Shown here one piece after another: positions 37,540 through 48,275 of a stretch of DNA of 64,000 nt; the first letter of the stretch is position 1; every line of letters starts with the position of its first letter. The position numbers were made by a program, and so were the translations under genes. The notes under the pieces are model-generated. The model saw only the letters and a list, made by a program, of their open reading frames with translations, made no database searches and was not told the origin of the DNA. The DNA is from Adineta vaga (taxonomy: Eukaryota; Rotifera), in NCBI GenBank assembly GCA_021613535.1, contig CP075496.1:15160635-15224634 (forward strand). Reading direction: 5' to 3'.

Positions 37540-37764
37540 ATGAGCAAAATAAAATTAATGATTTATTTGGTTTTGATCATGGCATTTTTGATGGCATCCT
37601 GCAATGCAGGCAGCGTTCTGGAAGAGTTGGTACGATATACACGAGGAAATTGCAAAGTTGCTTATGCTACTTGTTGTCTTATTCATAATAATAACGAAGC
37701 TAAGTGTTGTGGTGATCTTCCATGTTGTCCTTGGGCTAATTGTGCTAGTTATACGGGACGTTAA
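37540..37764 (+). CDS. small secreted cysteine-rich peptide (74 aa)
   Basis: The N-terminal 22-23 residues form a clear signal peptide (IYLVLIMAFLMASCNAG). The mature part has eight cysteines in a C-CC-CC-CC-C order (CKVAYATCC, KCCGDLPCC, NC). Such spacing suggests a disulphide-stabilised peptide, but I do not recognise the family and assign no activity. A TTCATAG acceptor-like site lies just before the ATG. Single-exon frame, intact. Confidence 0.6.
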   Translation: MSKIKLMIYLVLIMAFLMASCNAGSVLEELVRYTRGNCKVAYATCCLIHNNNEAKCCGDLPCCPWANCASYTGR

Positions 37765-37970
37765 TGTTGACCGTTGCAATACACCAGGTATGTGATGCTA
37801 ATATAATATTTCAATCATATTTTATTATACTAAACTAATTCTTTATATTTTCATTGTAGACAACATCATATAAATAAACATTTAAACTGGAAAAAACATC
37901 TATTCTTATCAATATCAAGTATTATTATAATCATTGCACACTATCGATCAGTTTCTTTTCTCTTTTATTA

Positions 37971-38051
37971 TTGAGGGTGTGGGTGTGAGTAACAGAGACA
38001 CCCACACTCACTCACCCACACCCACACCCACAACCACCCACACCCTACAAG
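37971..38051. repeat. TGTGGG fold-back block 8
   Basis: TTGAGGGTGTGGGTGTGAGT, a short centre, then about 60 bp of CACCC/CACCCA units ending CACCCTACAAG. Confidence 0.85.
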
Positions 38052-38352
38052 AGATATAAAGAAATTAGTAAAACAATATCGCTATTGGTTAACAACCGGC
38101 GTCTTTATTAAAAATGAAATTTCTCAAACATTTTTTGTATTCATTAACAAAATTCGATCTTCAATCAATATTTTTAATTGTTCTATTCTAAAACATTATT
38201 TTCCATTACTAATTCTTTAAATTGTAATAAATATTTCACGAACTGAAGAGAATGTAGCATTTATTTTTTGCTACATAATTGAATTTTTCATATGTGTATT
38301 GGCAATATCAGATCCTTTTATGAAAGATGATCTAAAAGAAAGCGTTGAAGTG
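38052..38352. other. AT-rich spacer
   Basis: No gene or repeat recognised between blocks 8 and 9. Confidence 0.35.
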
Positions 38353-38416
38353 TTTGAGGATGAGAGTGTGAGTATTGGAGACGAATAGATGGCCACACCC
38401 ACCCACACCCTCAAGA
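38353..38416. repeat. TGTGGG fold-back block 9
   Basis: TTTGAGGATGAGAGTGTGAG (decayed arm) ... CACACCCACCCACACCCTCAAGAT written in parts: CACACCCACCC, then ACACCCTCAAGAT. It ends the mariner fragment. Confidence 0.8.
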
Positions 38417-38604
38417 TGGTTGCCGTTCTTGAACCGATGGAACCAATATTGTGCTGTACGAGCGGGCACTGCATCCTTGCCCATCGTGCTGCATATTTTG
38501 TTCGTTGCTTCCGTTGCTTTACGACCCAAATGGAATTAGTGAAGCAGAAGCACTCTTAGCTCTCGTCGAGATATATTTATTTCTACTTCGAGATCGACGT
38601 CCAT
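38411..38604 (-). pseudogene. mariner transposase N-terminal fragment
   Basis: Reads from an ATG at 38604 leftwards through EINISRRELRVLLLH, an in-frame TAA, then GRKATEATNKICSTMGKDAV and TAQYWFHRFKNGNHLE. This matches the paired helix-turn-helix of mariner/SETMAR transposases (WFxRFxxGN). The frame breaks at LE, exactly at block 9, and the catalytic domain is absent. Confidence 0.7.
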
Positions 38605-39169
38605 ATTCTTGATTTTGTTATCATTCGGAAGACACTCATACTCCCTTTATATACTTTTAATATGGAACTTTCTAGAACTTTCTCGACTGTTGTAGGAAAT
38701 TCCGAAAAAAAACGCAAAAAATTTCTTACCAACCTAATATTTCTCGAGAGAAAGGATCACGTAGAGTTCATCTTTACTATTAGCTATTTGTTGATTTAGT
38801 ATGAGAATTATTCTTGAGTTGGTTGCGTACGAAAAAGCATGCATAGAAAAATCTTCCTATTCGCTGGCTCGACTTTGCCGCACTTCTAATCCTCTCCTGC
38901 TGTACACGGGATATTTAAGATTTGTTGAAATACTAGAGTTTTAATACGGGTACTCTAAAGAAAACCAAACTAAATAATTCTAGTTTTTGTGAAAAGAGAC
39001 AAGATTGTCTTTTCGCTGCACTCCTATAACATTCGTAATCATTGGAACTGAATAATACATCAGAGACTTTAAAACTATAAGCATCCATAACATATCTCGG
39101 CTATTTATTCACTTGAAAAGAAAAGAAAAGAGAAAGAAGAATTGAAGGTGCACAAAAATTGAGCATAAA
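38605..39169. other. intergenic stretch
   Basis: AT-rich, nothing recognised. Confidence 0.4.
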
Positions 39170-39382
39170 TCACGAATCCCATATATTGTTTGTTTCGTTC
39201 TCGGCTAGATCGCCCATCACTCCTAGAATTTTGTTACCACCGGCCAGGGCTCCACCAATAATGCCCAGTAACGCTCCTACCCCCGCCCCAACTGGACCAC
39301 CCATACCGAAGCCCAACGCCATTCCAGCCAAGGCTCCAGTGTGAGCTCCGTCCATTCTGTCCACGGGCTCTTTGTCACCCAT
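39170..39382 (-). CDS. small glycine-zipper membrane protein (70 aa)
   Basis: Intact single-exon frame. After a charged N-terminus (MGDKEPVDRMDGAH) comes a long Gly/Ala-rich hydrophobic stretch with GxxxG spacing (GALAGMALGFGMGGPVGAGV, then GALLGIIGGALAGG), typical of glycine-zipper segments that pack in membranes, and a polar tail. Local GC is higher than in the surroundings, which together with the domain type (common in bacterial surface proteins) could mean transfer, but glycine codons alone raise GC. Confidence 0.6.
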   Translation of the reverse strand: MGDKEPVDRMDGAHTGALAGMALGFGMGGPVGAGVGALLGIIGGALAGGNKILGVMGDLAENETNNIWDS

Positions 39383-39950
39383 TCTCGTGATGCCTGCTTT
39401 TGATAGATGTTGTAGTAGTCAACGGTAACTAGAGGTTGTTTGGTTTGTTTTAAGGATGAATGCAAAAGATCAGCCTTTAAATAGGACGAGGCCGAGGAAT
39501 TAAAAAAGAAACAAGTGTTGCGTTGCCTTCTACTGATAATAGTAAGCACCTTCTTTTTTGATGACAACGCAAGTTGGCAAGTATGGACTTCTTGTTGAAA
39601 AAATCCGAGAGAAACTTATCTTTACTGTGTTTCCAAGATGATGCGAGATGACCTTCTAAAGATGATTTTTTCACTTCTATTTTCACCGGAAAAAATTGGA
39701 AGGAAAAAGGAAAAAAAACCATGAGAAAGATTTTAATTCTAATCTTTAAAGGAGATATTTTTTGTATCATTGTTGTGCAGCACACATAAGAACGATAAAG
39801 TTATCTCCAACAACTGGAAAAAAAGAAAAAAGTGAGTGATATATCCTTAAACAACTGAAACGGCCACAAGACCGTTTTTCCCGCCCTGTATCCTGTCGCC
39901 TCTCATCCAGCCCTGTCCTGTGACCTGTCTCAAAAAAAACTTTCTCGCCC
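39383..39950. other. intergenic stretch with CCTGT-rich segment
   Basis: Between about 39880 and 39935 the words CCCTGTATCCTGTCG, CCCTGTCCTGTG and CCTGTCTC form a small degenerate minisatellite. No gene. Confidence 0.4.
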
Positions 39951-40017
39951 ATCTTGAGGGTGTGGGTGTGAAGAGTATGTCTTTCCATTACCAACATCCA
40001 CATCCACCCCATCTCAA
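39951..40017. repeat. TGTGGG fold-back block 10
   Basis: ATCTTGAGGGTGTGGGTGTG, a centre, then a decayed arm CATCCACATCCACCCCATCT. Confidence 0.75.
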
Positions 40018-40217
40018 TCGCAGAGTTCAATTTTGTTTGATATCTCTTTTCTATACCAAAATTTGTCAATTGAGTTTAATATTAAATACGAAGAAACTTT
40101 ATTGATTAATCATTTTCTATGTTGCTTTTCATATCTGAATATATTTGTATATGAAGATCTATACCATTTTTTGAATAAATGAATCACATTGAGATGAGAA
40201 GATTCATCTTTTATTGA

Positions 40218-40267
40218 ACAAAGGTGTGGGATAAGTGTTCGTGCCTTTCTCTCACCCATACCCTTTC
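40218..40267. repeat. TGTGGG fold-back block 11 (decayed)
   Basis: AAAGGTGTGGGATAAG ... CTCTCACCCATACCCTTTCG. Confidence 0.6.
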
Positions 40268-40639
40268 GAAAAGCAATAGTCGTGAAGACTGTTGGTAAGA
40301 TATCCATCTCATATCCTTCACCTTTCAGAACATTTTTCATTTCGAATTTTATCTATATCTCATGACTCATAATTGACACTCATGTTTCGAACGTACTTTT
40401 ATCTTTGTCATTCATTGGATTTTTCTCAGCAAATATCTTACGACATCCTACGTATATGTTGTACAACACATTTTAATAAGAGTATATTATCGTGACATAC
40501 CTGTGTAATCAAAAAGTTAAGAAATATTAACTTGACAAAAGAGATTCTATCATTGCTAGTTGCTGGTAAAAAACAATGATGATGATGAATGTATATTGAA
40601 AATATAATTTATAAAATAATATATTATAGACTAATCATT

Positions 40640-41835
40640 CTTATCTCTATTATGATCCAAATTCAATTTCAAATTTTAATCGATTTCGTGTGAATCATAC
40701 ACATTTTGACTTGAATGTCAATTTTGATAGTCATATTCCACATAGTCATGTTCAATTAGATATTGTTCGTCTCAATCAAAAACAATGTGAATATTCATCA
40801 ACTATAAAAAACACTGATGAAATACCTCATAATCTTGATGGAAAACTTGTTCTTGATGCTTATCAATTAAATATAGAAAAAATCATATATAAAACAACAT
40901 TACTTCCATTTAAAATCAATAACAAATCTAATTCGTTAATTATCGATATAAAACAAATTCTAATGGACATGATTTCGATTTTGATTTATTATTTAACATC
41001 ATCGAATCGATCAAAAGCATTACAATGGATGTCAAAAGAACAAACCGCTGATCGACAATATCCATTTATGTATAGTCAATGTCAAGCAATTCATGCACGA
41101 TCATTATATCCTTGTCAAGATACACCTGGTGTGAAAAGTACATATACAGCGAAAATTATTTGTCCTAAACCATTAATAGCAGTAGGTTCGATATATTATT
41201 ATTCTTTTCAATACTACTCATGAATTTAGTTAATGAGTGCAATTCAAACCAAACATGATATAGATACAAATACATTTTATTTTGAGCAAACAATTGTTAT
41301 TCCATCTTATTTAATCGCAATTGCTGTTGGTCATTTAGTTTCGTATGATTTAAGTGATCATATACGAGTATGGAGCGAAGGAAGTTGTCGTGAACGATGT
41401 AAATATGAATTTGAAGAGACTGAACATGTTTTGTCTATTGCTGAACAACTTCTCGGTGAATATCAATGGATGTGATATGATTTTCTTGTTCTTCCACTAT
41501 CATCGACAAGTGTAATTGTACATGAATTAACTCATTCATGGACTAGTAGAATGTAAAGTTTGAATTGGTTTTTATTCTTTATTGATTTCTAGGTAATCTG
41601 GTAACAAAGGAAAATTGGGAACATTTTTGGTTAAATGAAGGTTTCACATCATTTATTCAAGCAAAATTAATCGGACTTTTAGCTAAAGATAATGGTGAAA
41701 CACGACGTTTTCATTCATAGTATCTTTCTAATATTTCAAACTATTTTAGCACAATATTATAAAGGTGCAGGACTTCTCTGGTACCTTGAACATAATATTG
41801 TTTGTTCAGAAATTGATTTTAATCAATTTCTTGAG
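40640..41835 (+). pseudogene. leukotriene A4 hydrolase-like M1 aminopeptidase, decayed
   Basis: The first coding block starts near 40650 (YYDPNSISNFNRFRV) and runs to 41181, then a 48-bp intron to 41229. It carries the M1/LTA4H marks QCQAIHARSLYPCQDTPGVK and TYTAKI, then LVSYDLSDHIRVWSE. At 41473-41475 an in-frame TGA interrupts GEYQWM-YDFLVLP. The substrate-binding GGMEN motif and about 25 residues around it are deleted: LVLP is followed at once by VIVHELTHSW (zinc-binding HExxH). After a short intron comes NWEHFWLNEG with the third zinc ligand. Another frame change follows, and the sequence stops at NQFLE where block 12 begins. In function the family trims peptides and hydrolyses epoxides; this copy cannot. 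Confidence 0.8.
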
Positions 41836-41854
41836 GGATGTGGGTGTGGGTGTT
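41829..41854. repeat. TGTGGG block 12 (one arm)
   Basis: TTCTTGAGGGATGTGGGTGT followed by GGGTG; no opposite arm seen. It ends the LTA4H remnant. Confidence 0.75.
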
Positions 41855-42179
41855 TACATATTAGAAAGTTGTTACAATATATACTTCATTTTTCCTTATA
41901 GACTAAAAAATCTGTCTGAACTATCTTTGAAATATTAGTAAATATTTTACTAAATCTTTTTCGAAGCTAGAATAGAAACACTCTGTGTAATACCTGTTAT
42001 GGGGAAAACAACCAAACAGTCTTTTGATAATTTTAACGTTGTCTTCACATTAAAATAAGAAGAACGAGTTATGTAGATTATTCACAGTAAAGAGGGAATA
42101 TCTATTTTTCTTTTTCTATCATTTGTATTTGGCACATACATACTTATAAGTTGTTTAATCAAATACATTCATAATTAAA

Positions 42180-42819
42180 ATGGCTTCAATGTTTCCAACG
42201 CATGTTGCTTCAAATATAGCTAATGAAAATCCAGTTACTTCGTGGATTCGTTTAAAATACGAAGATCGTCTCGACAAAACAATGAAATACTATACATCAA
42301 AGATGGTAATTGTTCAAATAATAGTTGCATGTGCTTTCTCAATCTCGGAACTTTATTGGGGTATGAGTTATCCAAATCAATGTCCAATCGAACCTGCAAT
42401 TATTAAATTTCTTATTGCTCATGGCGCTACAAAATTTGCATGGATCTTCTTGACTATTCTTGCGATTGTTGACGCTAGATTAATTTATAAAGTGATGAAT
42501 AAAAAGAGTCTAGCACGTCGACTTATACTTATAAATCTTGCATTTTAGTCTCTTTTTGCCGTATGGTTTTTTTTCATGGTTTATTGCCGGCAATATTTGG
42601 GTTTTGTGTAATAAAAGTCGTTATCAATCTAAAGATCCAACAAATACAAGTACGTATTGTTATGAAGATTTATATCAAGCAGCAGTTTTGCTGATTATTA
42701 TGACATATGCTGGCTTTGGAATCACTCTGATTGGAACAGTTAATCGCCGCTTTATTAGTAAAAAAATTAAATATGCAATGAATAAAAAATGTAAGCGTGA
42801 AATAAATGAATTAAGTTAA
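42180..42819 (+). pseudogene. TMEM272-like four-pass membrane protein, interrupted
   Basis: The first part (42180 to about 42546) has a cytoplasmic start, a helix around VQIIVACAFSISELYWG, then CPIEPAIIKFLIAHGA and a second helix, as in the TMEM272-like family that is expanded in rotifers. A TAG at 42546-42548 and a one-base shift in an 8-T run near 42565-42573 separate it from the second part (FFSWFIAGNIWVLCNK, then a last helix and a basic tail) ending at 42819. An alternative is a 57-bp intron ending TTTTAG at 42548. The remaining T-run shift could be a sequence error. Confidence 0.55.
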
Positions 42820-43099
42820 TAATACAATAATTAATAAACTTTAAAAAAATAATTGGCTAACAATAGAAGTTTGAAGAGAAAAGAATAGATGTTGTGTCGT
42901 TGATTTGTCTACTTTGATTAATTAAATAAAAATTGATTGAATTTATTTATTTTGTCAAAAAAAACATATTTGTTGATTTGACAATCTTCTGGTTTTGTCA
43001 TTTCCGAAAATATGAATAAGAAAAATGAAAAATGTTTATTAGTAGAGATTTTAAAGTAAAATCAAGTATATTTACTTATTTTATTCAACTAATATTAGT
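42820..43099. other. AT-rich spacer
   Basis: Nothing recognised. Confidence 0.35.
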
Positions 43100-43207
43100 A
43101 TCATCAAATTTGATTAAACCATGTTCCAGTGGGAAATGACAACGTTTTTTTGCTGTTTGCACATAAAAAGTTAGTTGATACATATGTAATTGAATTGTCT
43201 GTAAAGA
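43100..43207 (-). pseudogene. fragment of an ADP-ribosyltransferase gene
   Basis: About 105 bp closely match the antisense of 44985-45090 in the intact ART gene (the region encoding the segment before and after ...LYVQTAKKW). It ends abruptly at block 13. Confidence 0.65.
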
Positions 43208-43304
43208 TAGGTGTGGGTGTGGGTGGTCCTTACTGGATCGTTATCGACATCTTCATCCATACGCATACTCTCACCCACACCCACCTACACCCACACCCTC
43301 AAAT
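43208..43304. repeat. TGTGGG fold-back block 13
   Basis: AGGTGTGGGTGTGGGTGG, a 50-bp centre, then CTCACCCACACCCACC and TACACCCACACCCTCAAA. Confidence 0.85.
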
Positions 43305-43465
43305 AAACTATTTATCTTTTGTTTAAATTAATCATAGAAAAGAATCACTCAGCGTACTGAAAAAAAAAGAAGAGACTGATTTCCAAAAGTCCGAAACACT
43401 TACGTATTCTCTAGAATTTCGTTTTTTATTTGCATCTTAAATAGGAAAAAATGTAAAAAAGGTTT

Positions 43466-45180
43466 TTATTCCAAAATTAAATCAAATCTTGCGATTCGAT
43501 GATTCCAACAATCAGCAACATAAAGATTTCCTTCAACATCAAATGATAAACCACTGGGACAATTCAATTTATTTAATTCTTCTCCTTCTCCATTTCCACC
43601 AACAATAATTTCACCTTCTTCTTTTCCTTCGCACCAACGCACTATTCGATTGTTATTACAATCTGCAACATAAACTTGACCTATATGATCGACAACTATT
43701 CCATAAGGACAAGACAGTTGATTGAGGTTATTTCCTTCATCATTTCCACCAGCAACAATAATTCCTTCTTTTGCATCTTTTCTCCATTTCATTACACGCT
43801 CATTCAAACAATCCGAAACATAAATCGATTGTTCATCATCAATAAAGATAAAAGTAGGACCATTCAATTGATTAAGTTGATTTCCTTTTCCATTTCCACC
43901 AGCGACTACTTGTCCTTCTTTTTCTCCAATTTTCCATCTTCTCACTTCATTCTTTTGTTCATCACAAATATAAAGAAATCCAAATTTATCTTTTGTAAAA
44001 CCATGACACGAAATATTTTCAATGATAATTTCTTGTTGATTTTGATTCAACCATCGAATCACTCGTCTGTTCCCTTGATCAGCAATAATCAGTGAATTAC
44101 TTTGTTCATCAATAATCACATTTATTGGTCCATCCAATTGATCAATTCTTTCTCCTTTTCCATTTCCACCTGCAATAATTTTTCCTTTCTTTCCATTTGA
44201 TTTCCATTCAATAATTCGATCATTGCCCAAATCAGCAATAAAAATATTTTGCTTTTTTGTCAATATAAATTCCTTCAGGGCTCCAGAGTTGATTTAATTA
44301 ATTCCCTTCCATCTTCATTTTCTCCTGCAACAATTGTTGCATGTTGTTTCCATTTGTTGAATTGAATTTCTTCGAAAGGAAAAAAAAGCAGTTTTGTTGT
44401 GATTCACATTGAAATTTCAAAATTTATTCAATAAAATTTCTACTTACTCCTCTCTTTTAGAATTGTTCTCGTTAGTAAATTATTCATTGCAGATGTTATA
44501 GTGTGCTGTTGCTCTTTTTCATCATTAATTTCCACCAGATGAACATGAAATGAATCTTTTGGATGTTCTAAAACATTACCTTGAACACGAAAATCAGTTC
44601 CCATTTTTAAAATGACTTCATCTTCTTGTTCTGGATCAGTATAACCTGAGATTTTCTTTCCACTTGATGTTTCAATGAGAAATATTGTTGAATTTATTTC
44701 ATTTCCAAGAAAATGTTTGATCACATGAACTGAAGATGAACAAGAATTGACACTCCACCATGTTAATTGTTGATTTTTAGAGAAATTTTTTCCAATATCA
44801 TTTGAAACACCACGCCAAACATTTTCTCGAACAGGTGGTAATTTGTCCAAAGCAGAATCAAATAATTTCAAATAAGAAAACCAAATTGTCAAAGCATCTC
44901 GATTTTCATCACGTAAAACTTTGTTTAAAACTCGATATAAACTTGTTTCACCCCATTCCATTGTATAAATGTAGATGGAAGCAGATTCATCACGTGTTAA
45001 ACCATGTTCTGATGGAAAATGACACCATTTTTTTGCTGTTTGCACATATAAAGGTAGTTGATGAATGTGTAATTGAATTGGTTGTAAAGATTCTTCAAGT
45101 GAAACAAGTTTTGCACTTCGATAACCAAAGATAGCTGGAAGTCTTTTTAAAGAACAATCAATATCACCAAAACGATTCAT
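43466..45180 (-). pseudogene. arginine-type mono-ADP-ribosyltransferase with NHL-repeat propeller, two frameshifts
   Basis: Exon 1 (45180-44448) encodes an R-S-E class ART domain: Arg in VWRGVS, the Ser motif in WWSVNSCSSS, and the catalytic ExE in EQEDEVILKMGT with the usual GT(D)FRV strand after it. A 78-bp intron (44447-44370, GTAAGT...CGAAG, phase 1) joins exon 2 (44369-43466), which encodes NHL repeats of the form GPxxIxxDxxxxIYVADxxNxRIxRW, about six, ending in ARFDLILE. Near 44270-44295 exon 2 changes frame twice, once in an A6 run, so as written the NHL part is out of frame with the ART part. The family transfers ADP-ribose from NAD to arginine of target proteins; the propeller probably selects the target. 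ART-NHL fusions are abundant in bdelloids. Confidence 0.75.
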
Positions 45181-45284
45181 TACTTTTGATTTTCTTCTTA
45201 GTTTGGAAATAAAAATCAGTTTATTTAAATTTGTGAAAATCTTTTCGATATTTTATCTAAAGAGAAATTAAATTGAAAACTTTG

Positions 45285-45337
45285 TGAGAGTGTGGGTGTG
45301 AAAGAAGAAGAGATACATCCACACCCATACCCTAAAT
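45285..45337. repeat. TGTGGG fold-back block 14
   Basis: GTGAGAGTGTGGGTGTG, a centre, then CATCCACACCCATACCCTAA. It lies 105 bp upstream of the ART-NHL start. Confidence 0.75.
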
Positions 45338-45624
45338 CAATAATTAAGTCCGTAAAATGTATGAAAAAGTTCACCTGTTAATAAAAATTCAAAAAATTCG
45401 ATTGAAGAAACAACTGCTGTATGTATGTGTTATTGATTTTTTGCTTCTTTTTTTACGTGCTACTGTGGTAATGACAGAACAACAATGAGGAAATCTCAAG
45501 CGATAGTGCGTCAAAGCAATTCAGTATTGTTAATAGTATGAGTTTTTAGTGGAAATTTCTCGAGAACGGTGCTGAATCAGTAAATGTGCGGAGCACTCAA
45601 ATGTTGAAATAGAAAAATGTATAC
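45338..45624. other. AT-rich spacer
   Basis: Nothing recognised. Confidence 0.35.
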
Positions 45625-46149
45625 TCAGTTTTTCGAGTTTTTTTTCCGGCCCCATAAATATTCAATTACCAATAAAACAATAACCGCCAAACTAGCCAGT
45701 CCTGCTAATATACCAATTGCGACATTGTATCTCAGGTGTTGTGATATAGCACCTTTGGCGATTCCAAAAACTAAAATTTTAATCATGGTTGTTCCTGCAA
45801 CGCAACCGGTTAGATATAGCGGTATAGTAGATGAACTACGTATGTAGAAGGCTAGCCCTGCGGAGCCAATATAAACCAACGCACAAAAACTTAACAGAAC
45901 TGCACCAATACGATGTAGCCAATTTATATCAGATTCATATTGGATATGAGTAGAAATAATGAAAAGAGTGAGACCAAGAGATGCCATGTATATGGCAAAG
46001 CTCACAAACAAGATATGCCATTTATTATAGTTAGAACTGCTCTGTGTTAAAGGATCTTGTTCTTCTTCATCCAACTTATGATGATGCACGGGTTGAAGAG
46101 GTTGCAGAACAGAATCTGTTGTCGAATCAGAGGTAGGTTGATTGTTCAT
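45625..46149 (-). CDS. four-transmembrane protein of unknown function (174 aa)
   Basis: Intact single-exon frame. The N-terminal 42 residues are polar with acidic and His-rich words (HHHKLDEEEQ), then four hydrophobic helices follow (around residues 45-67, 77-100, 110-132 and 140-166), ending in a basic tail (GRKKNSKN). The topology suggests a tetraspan membrane protein, with both ends inside. I do not recognise the family. Confidence 0.6.
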   Translation of the reverse strand: MNNQPTSDSTTDSVLQPLQPVHHHKLDEEEQDPLTQSSSNYNKWHILFVSFAIYMASLGLTLFIISTHIQYESDINWLHRIGAVLLSFCALVYIGSAGLAFYIRSSSTIPLYLTGCVAGTTMIKILVFGIAKGAISQHLRYNVAIGILAGLASLAVIVLLVIEYLWGRKKNSKN

Positions 46150-47115
46150 TCTAAGTAAAAATTTCTGTTATCAACATTTAACTACGATGAAACTGAAAGC
46201 GTTCACGCAAATAAAAAATGAATATCAACCGTACGTGAATAAATGTATTCTTACGCACTTTGTTTTCTTTGTTACAACTAAATCATTGTATAGAACGGAA
46301 AAAAACCCAAATAGTACAGAAAAGATTGAAGCGACAGAAGAAAAAACTCTTATTTCGAATGTTCGCGAGTAAGAAGTCAAACAAAAACACAGAATTCAGA
46401 ATTATTTATGTATTAATATGTATTTCTTTGTATAATTTCTTCCAACTCAATCAAAATGCTTATTAGAACTAAAAAGATTAGTGGGGAAAAGTCCAAAGAC
46501 AAGGTACTTCTAGACTGTTTCCATGTTGGTCAGCAGAAAAAAATTATGAGATGTCGTTTTTGACAAGTTCTAGGCTTTTCCCGACATATTCTCTATATCT
46601 GCCTATATAGAACTGCTTTTTAGACAACGACCCAGAACTTGAGGTTTTCAATAGGAATGATCTAATATTTTTCAACCAAAAGTGTTTTCGAGAGCATACT
46701 GATCGTTTGAAGCGAAGAAAAAATCGAAAAAAAACAACCTTTCCAAAAAAGTGGATGGGTCTCCAGGTATTGACACACTCTCAAAGATCTTTATCTACTT
46801 TTGATTTCAATAAACTGATCCGGTCCATTCTATTTTGCATTTTTTGGCAATCAGAATTAATCCAATCGTATAACTCTATTGCACCTCCACCATTTGTATT
46901 ACAACCATATACATTCAATAGGTGACTACCCACACCCACCCTCCCTTCGAATCTCCAAAGATACGCGTGATGATAGTACTGTAAATGTGTTCGAAAATTA
47001 TATTGTTGTATTTATTGTTCTTTGTCAAAATGGCAAAACAGAAAGTTGAGACAATCTATAGGAAAATATTATGATTAGTCAATAAACTCAATTTCCTTAT
47101 TGCAACTTTTCGCAT
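46150..47115. other. intergenic stretch
   Basis: No gene recognised. Apart from block 15 at 46927-46945 it is plain AT-rich sequence. Confidence 0.4.
46927..46945. repeat. TGTGGG block 15 (one C-rich arm)
   Basis: TACCCACACCCACCCTCCC; no opposite arm seen. Confidence 0.6.
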
Positions 47116-48132
47116 TTAATCATTTTTTTTCTTTAAAATTAAATAAGTAAAATTCATATGAGTATCTAATAATTGATTAAATTCTTTTCGTAGTTCATCG
47201 CTATACAATGACCAAAATTGACTTTGTATTTGTTCAATTTCTTCTCTTGATCGATTACTTGTCATTAGTGTTTGTTTAAGAATTGATTCCGACCAACTTC
47301 GAACATAGGATACTATCAATTTGATAAATTCATCTTGTGTTATTTCTTTATTGTGCCATTGTTGAATAAAAGGCATTTGAACTGAGTTAAATTCTGATTC
47401 AATTAATTCGAAAGAAAAACAATCAAAGAGTTGTATATCCACACATTCGGCATATGAACGAGCATGGATTGGAAAAGTATATTCAAGTAATTCTTGTGAC
47501 GTAAGACAAAGTTGAGCACATTGGTAAAGAATTTCTCTCAAAATATCAAAACCATTGGAACCATGATCATCGACACATGGAATTAATAAAATAAGGACAC
47601 CACCTGAAATCAATTCATTAGATCGATATTCAAGAAAAATTGAAATCAAGACGAGCTTGTTCTTGAAATGCTTTCAATTCATCACCTTGAGCAAATAGAG
47701 ATGCACAATGATTTGAAATATTACATGGTTTATGTGAAAGCCAATGAAGTGAAGTAGATGAATAACCAATTAGAAGTGAATTGGATGGAAGACATGATTC
47801 ATAGAAAGATCGACCATTTGCTATACCATAATACGATTGATCACTATTGATAAGATGAAAAAGTGTTTGTCAATCATTTGTATAGGTAAATCATTGTGAA
47901 TAACAAGAATTTCATTTTCATCTTTTATTTTAATGGTTTCTTTTAAACATTTAATAATTGTTTTAATAACATAGATTGAATTACGTCCAAGAGAAGAACC
48001 GAAATCACTAATGACGTAAGGAGGTGATGAATTCGTAATGTCAAGAACATTGATTGCTTCATGAATATATTTTATTGTAGAATTTACTGCAACCATCTGT
48101 GGATGAGAATTTTCATTATAATCTTCATTCAT
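47116..48132 (-). pseudogene. SABATH-type carboxyl methyltransferase, broken
   Basis: The minus strand reads NSHPQMVAVN, then the SAM-binding motif VISDFGSSLGRNS and ILVIHNDLPI, as in SABATH methyltransferases (salicylate/jasmonate/IAA-type). A one-base shift follows; the next segment has a TGA where family members have Trp (after ND), then GIANGRSFYESCLPSNSL and SSTSLHWLS, which match the SABATH substrate-region motifs. A second shift near 47640-47655 leads to FLEYRSNELISGGVLILLIP and a C-terminal domain (to 47116) with FPIHARSYAECV. The enzyme would methylate small carboxylic acids with SAM; this copy has at least two shifts and one stop. The family is chiefly plant, with some bacterial members, so horizontal origin is likely. 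Confidence 0.75.
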
Positions 48133-48275
48133 TGTAATGTGTTGTTCTTGATAGAATATGTAAAATAAATCAAACCATTCTTACACATACATCGATATGA
48201 TAAGAACACGTGGTTGTGTAAGATGAAAGAGAACAGAGGAAAAAAAACGTTCGTTTTGCTTCAGTGATAGAAATC

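Noticed and set aside
37555-37779. Minus-strand 74-codon frame
   Set aside because: Shadow of the Cys-rich peptide gene on the plus strand.
37971-38051. CRISPR-like array
   Set aside because: Repeats are short telomere-like words without uniform spacers, in a eukaryotic genome.
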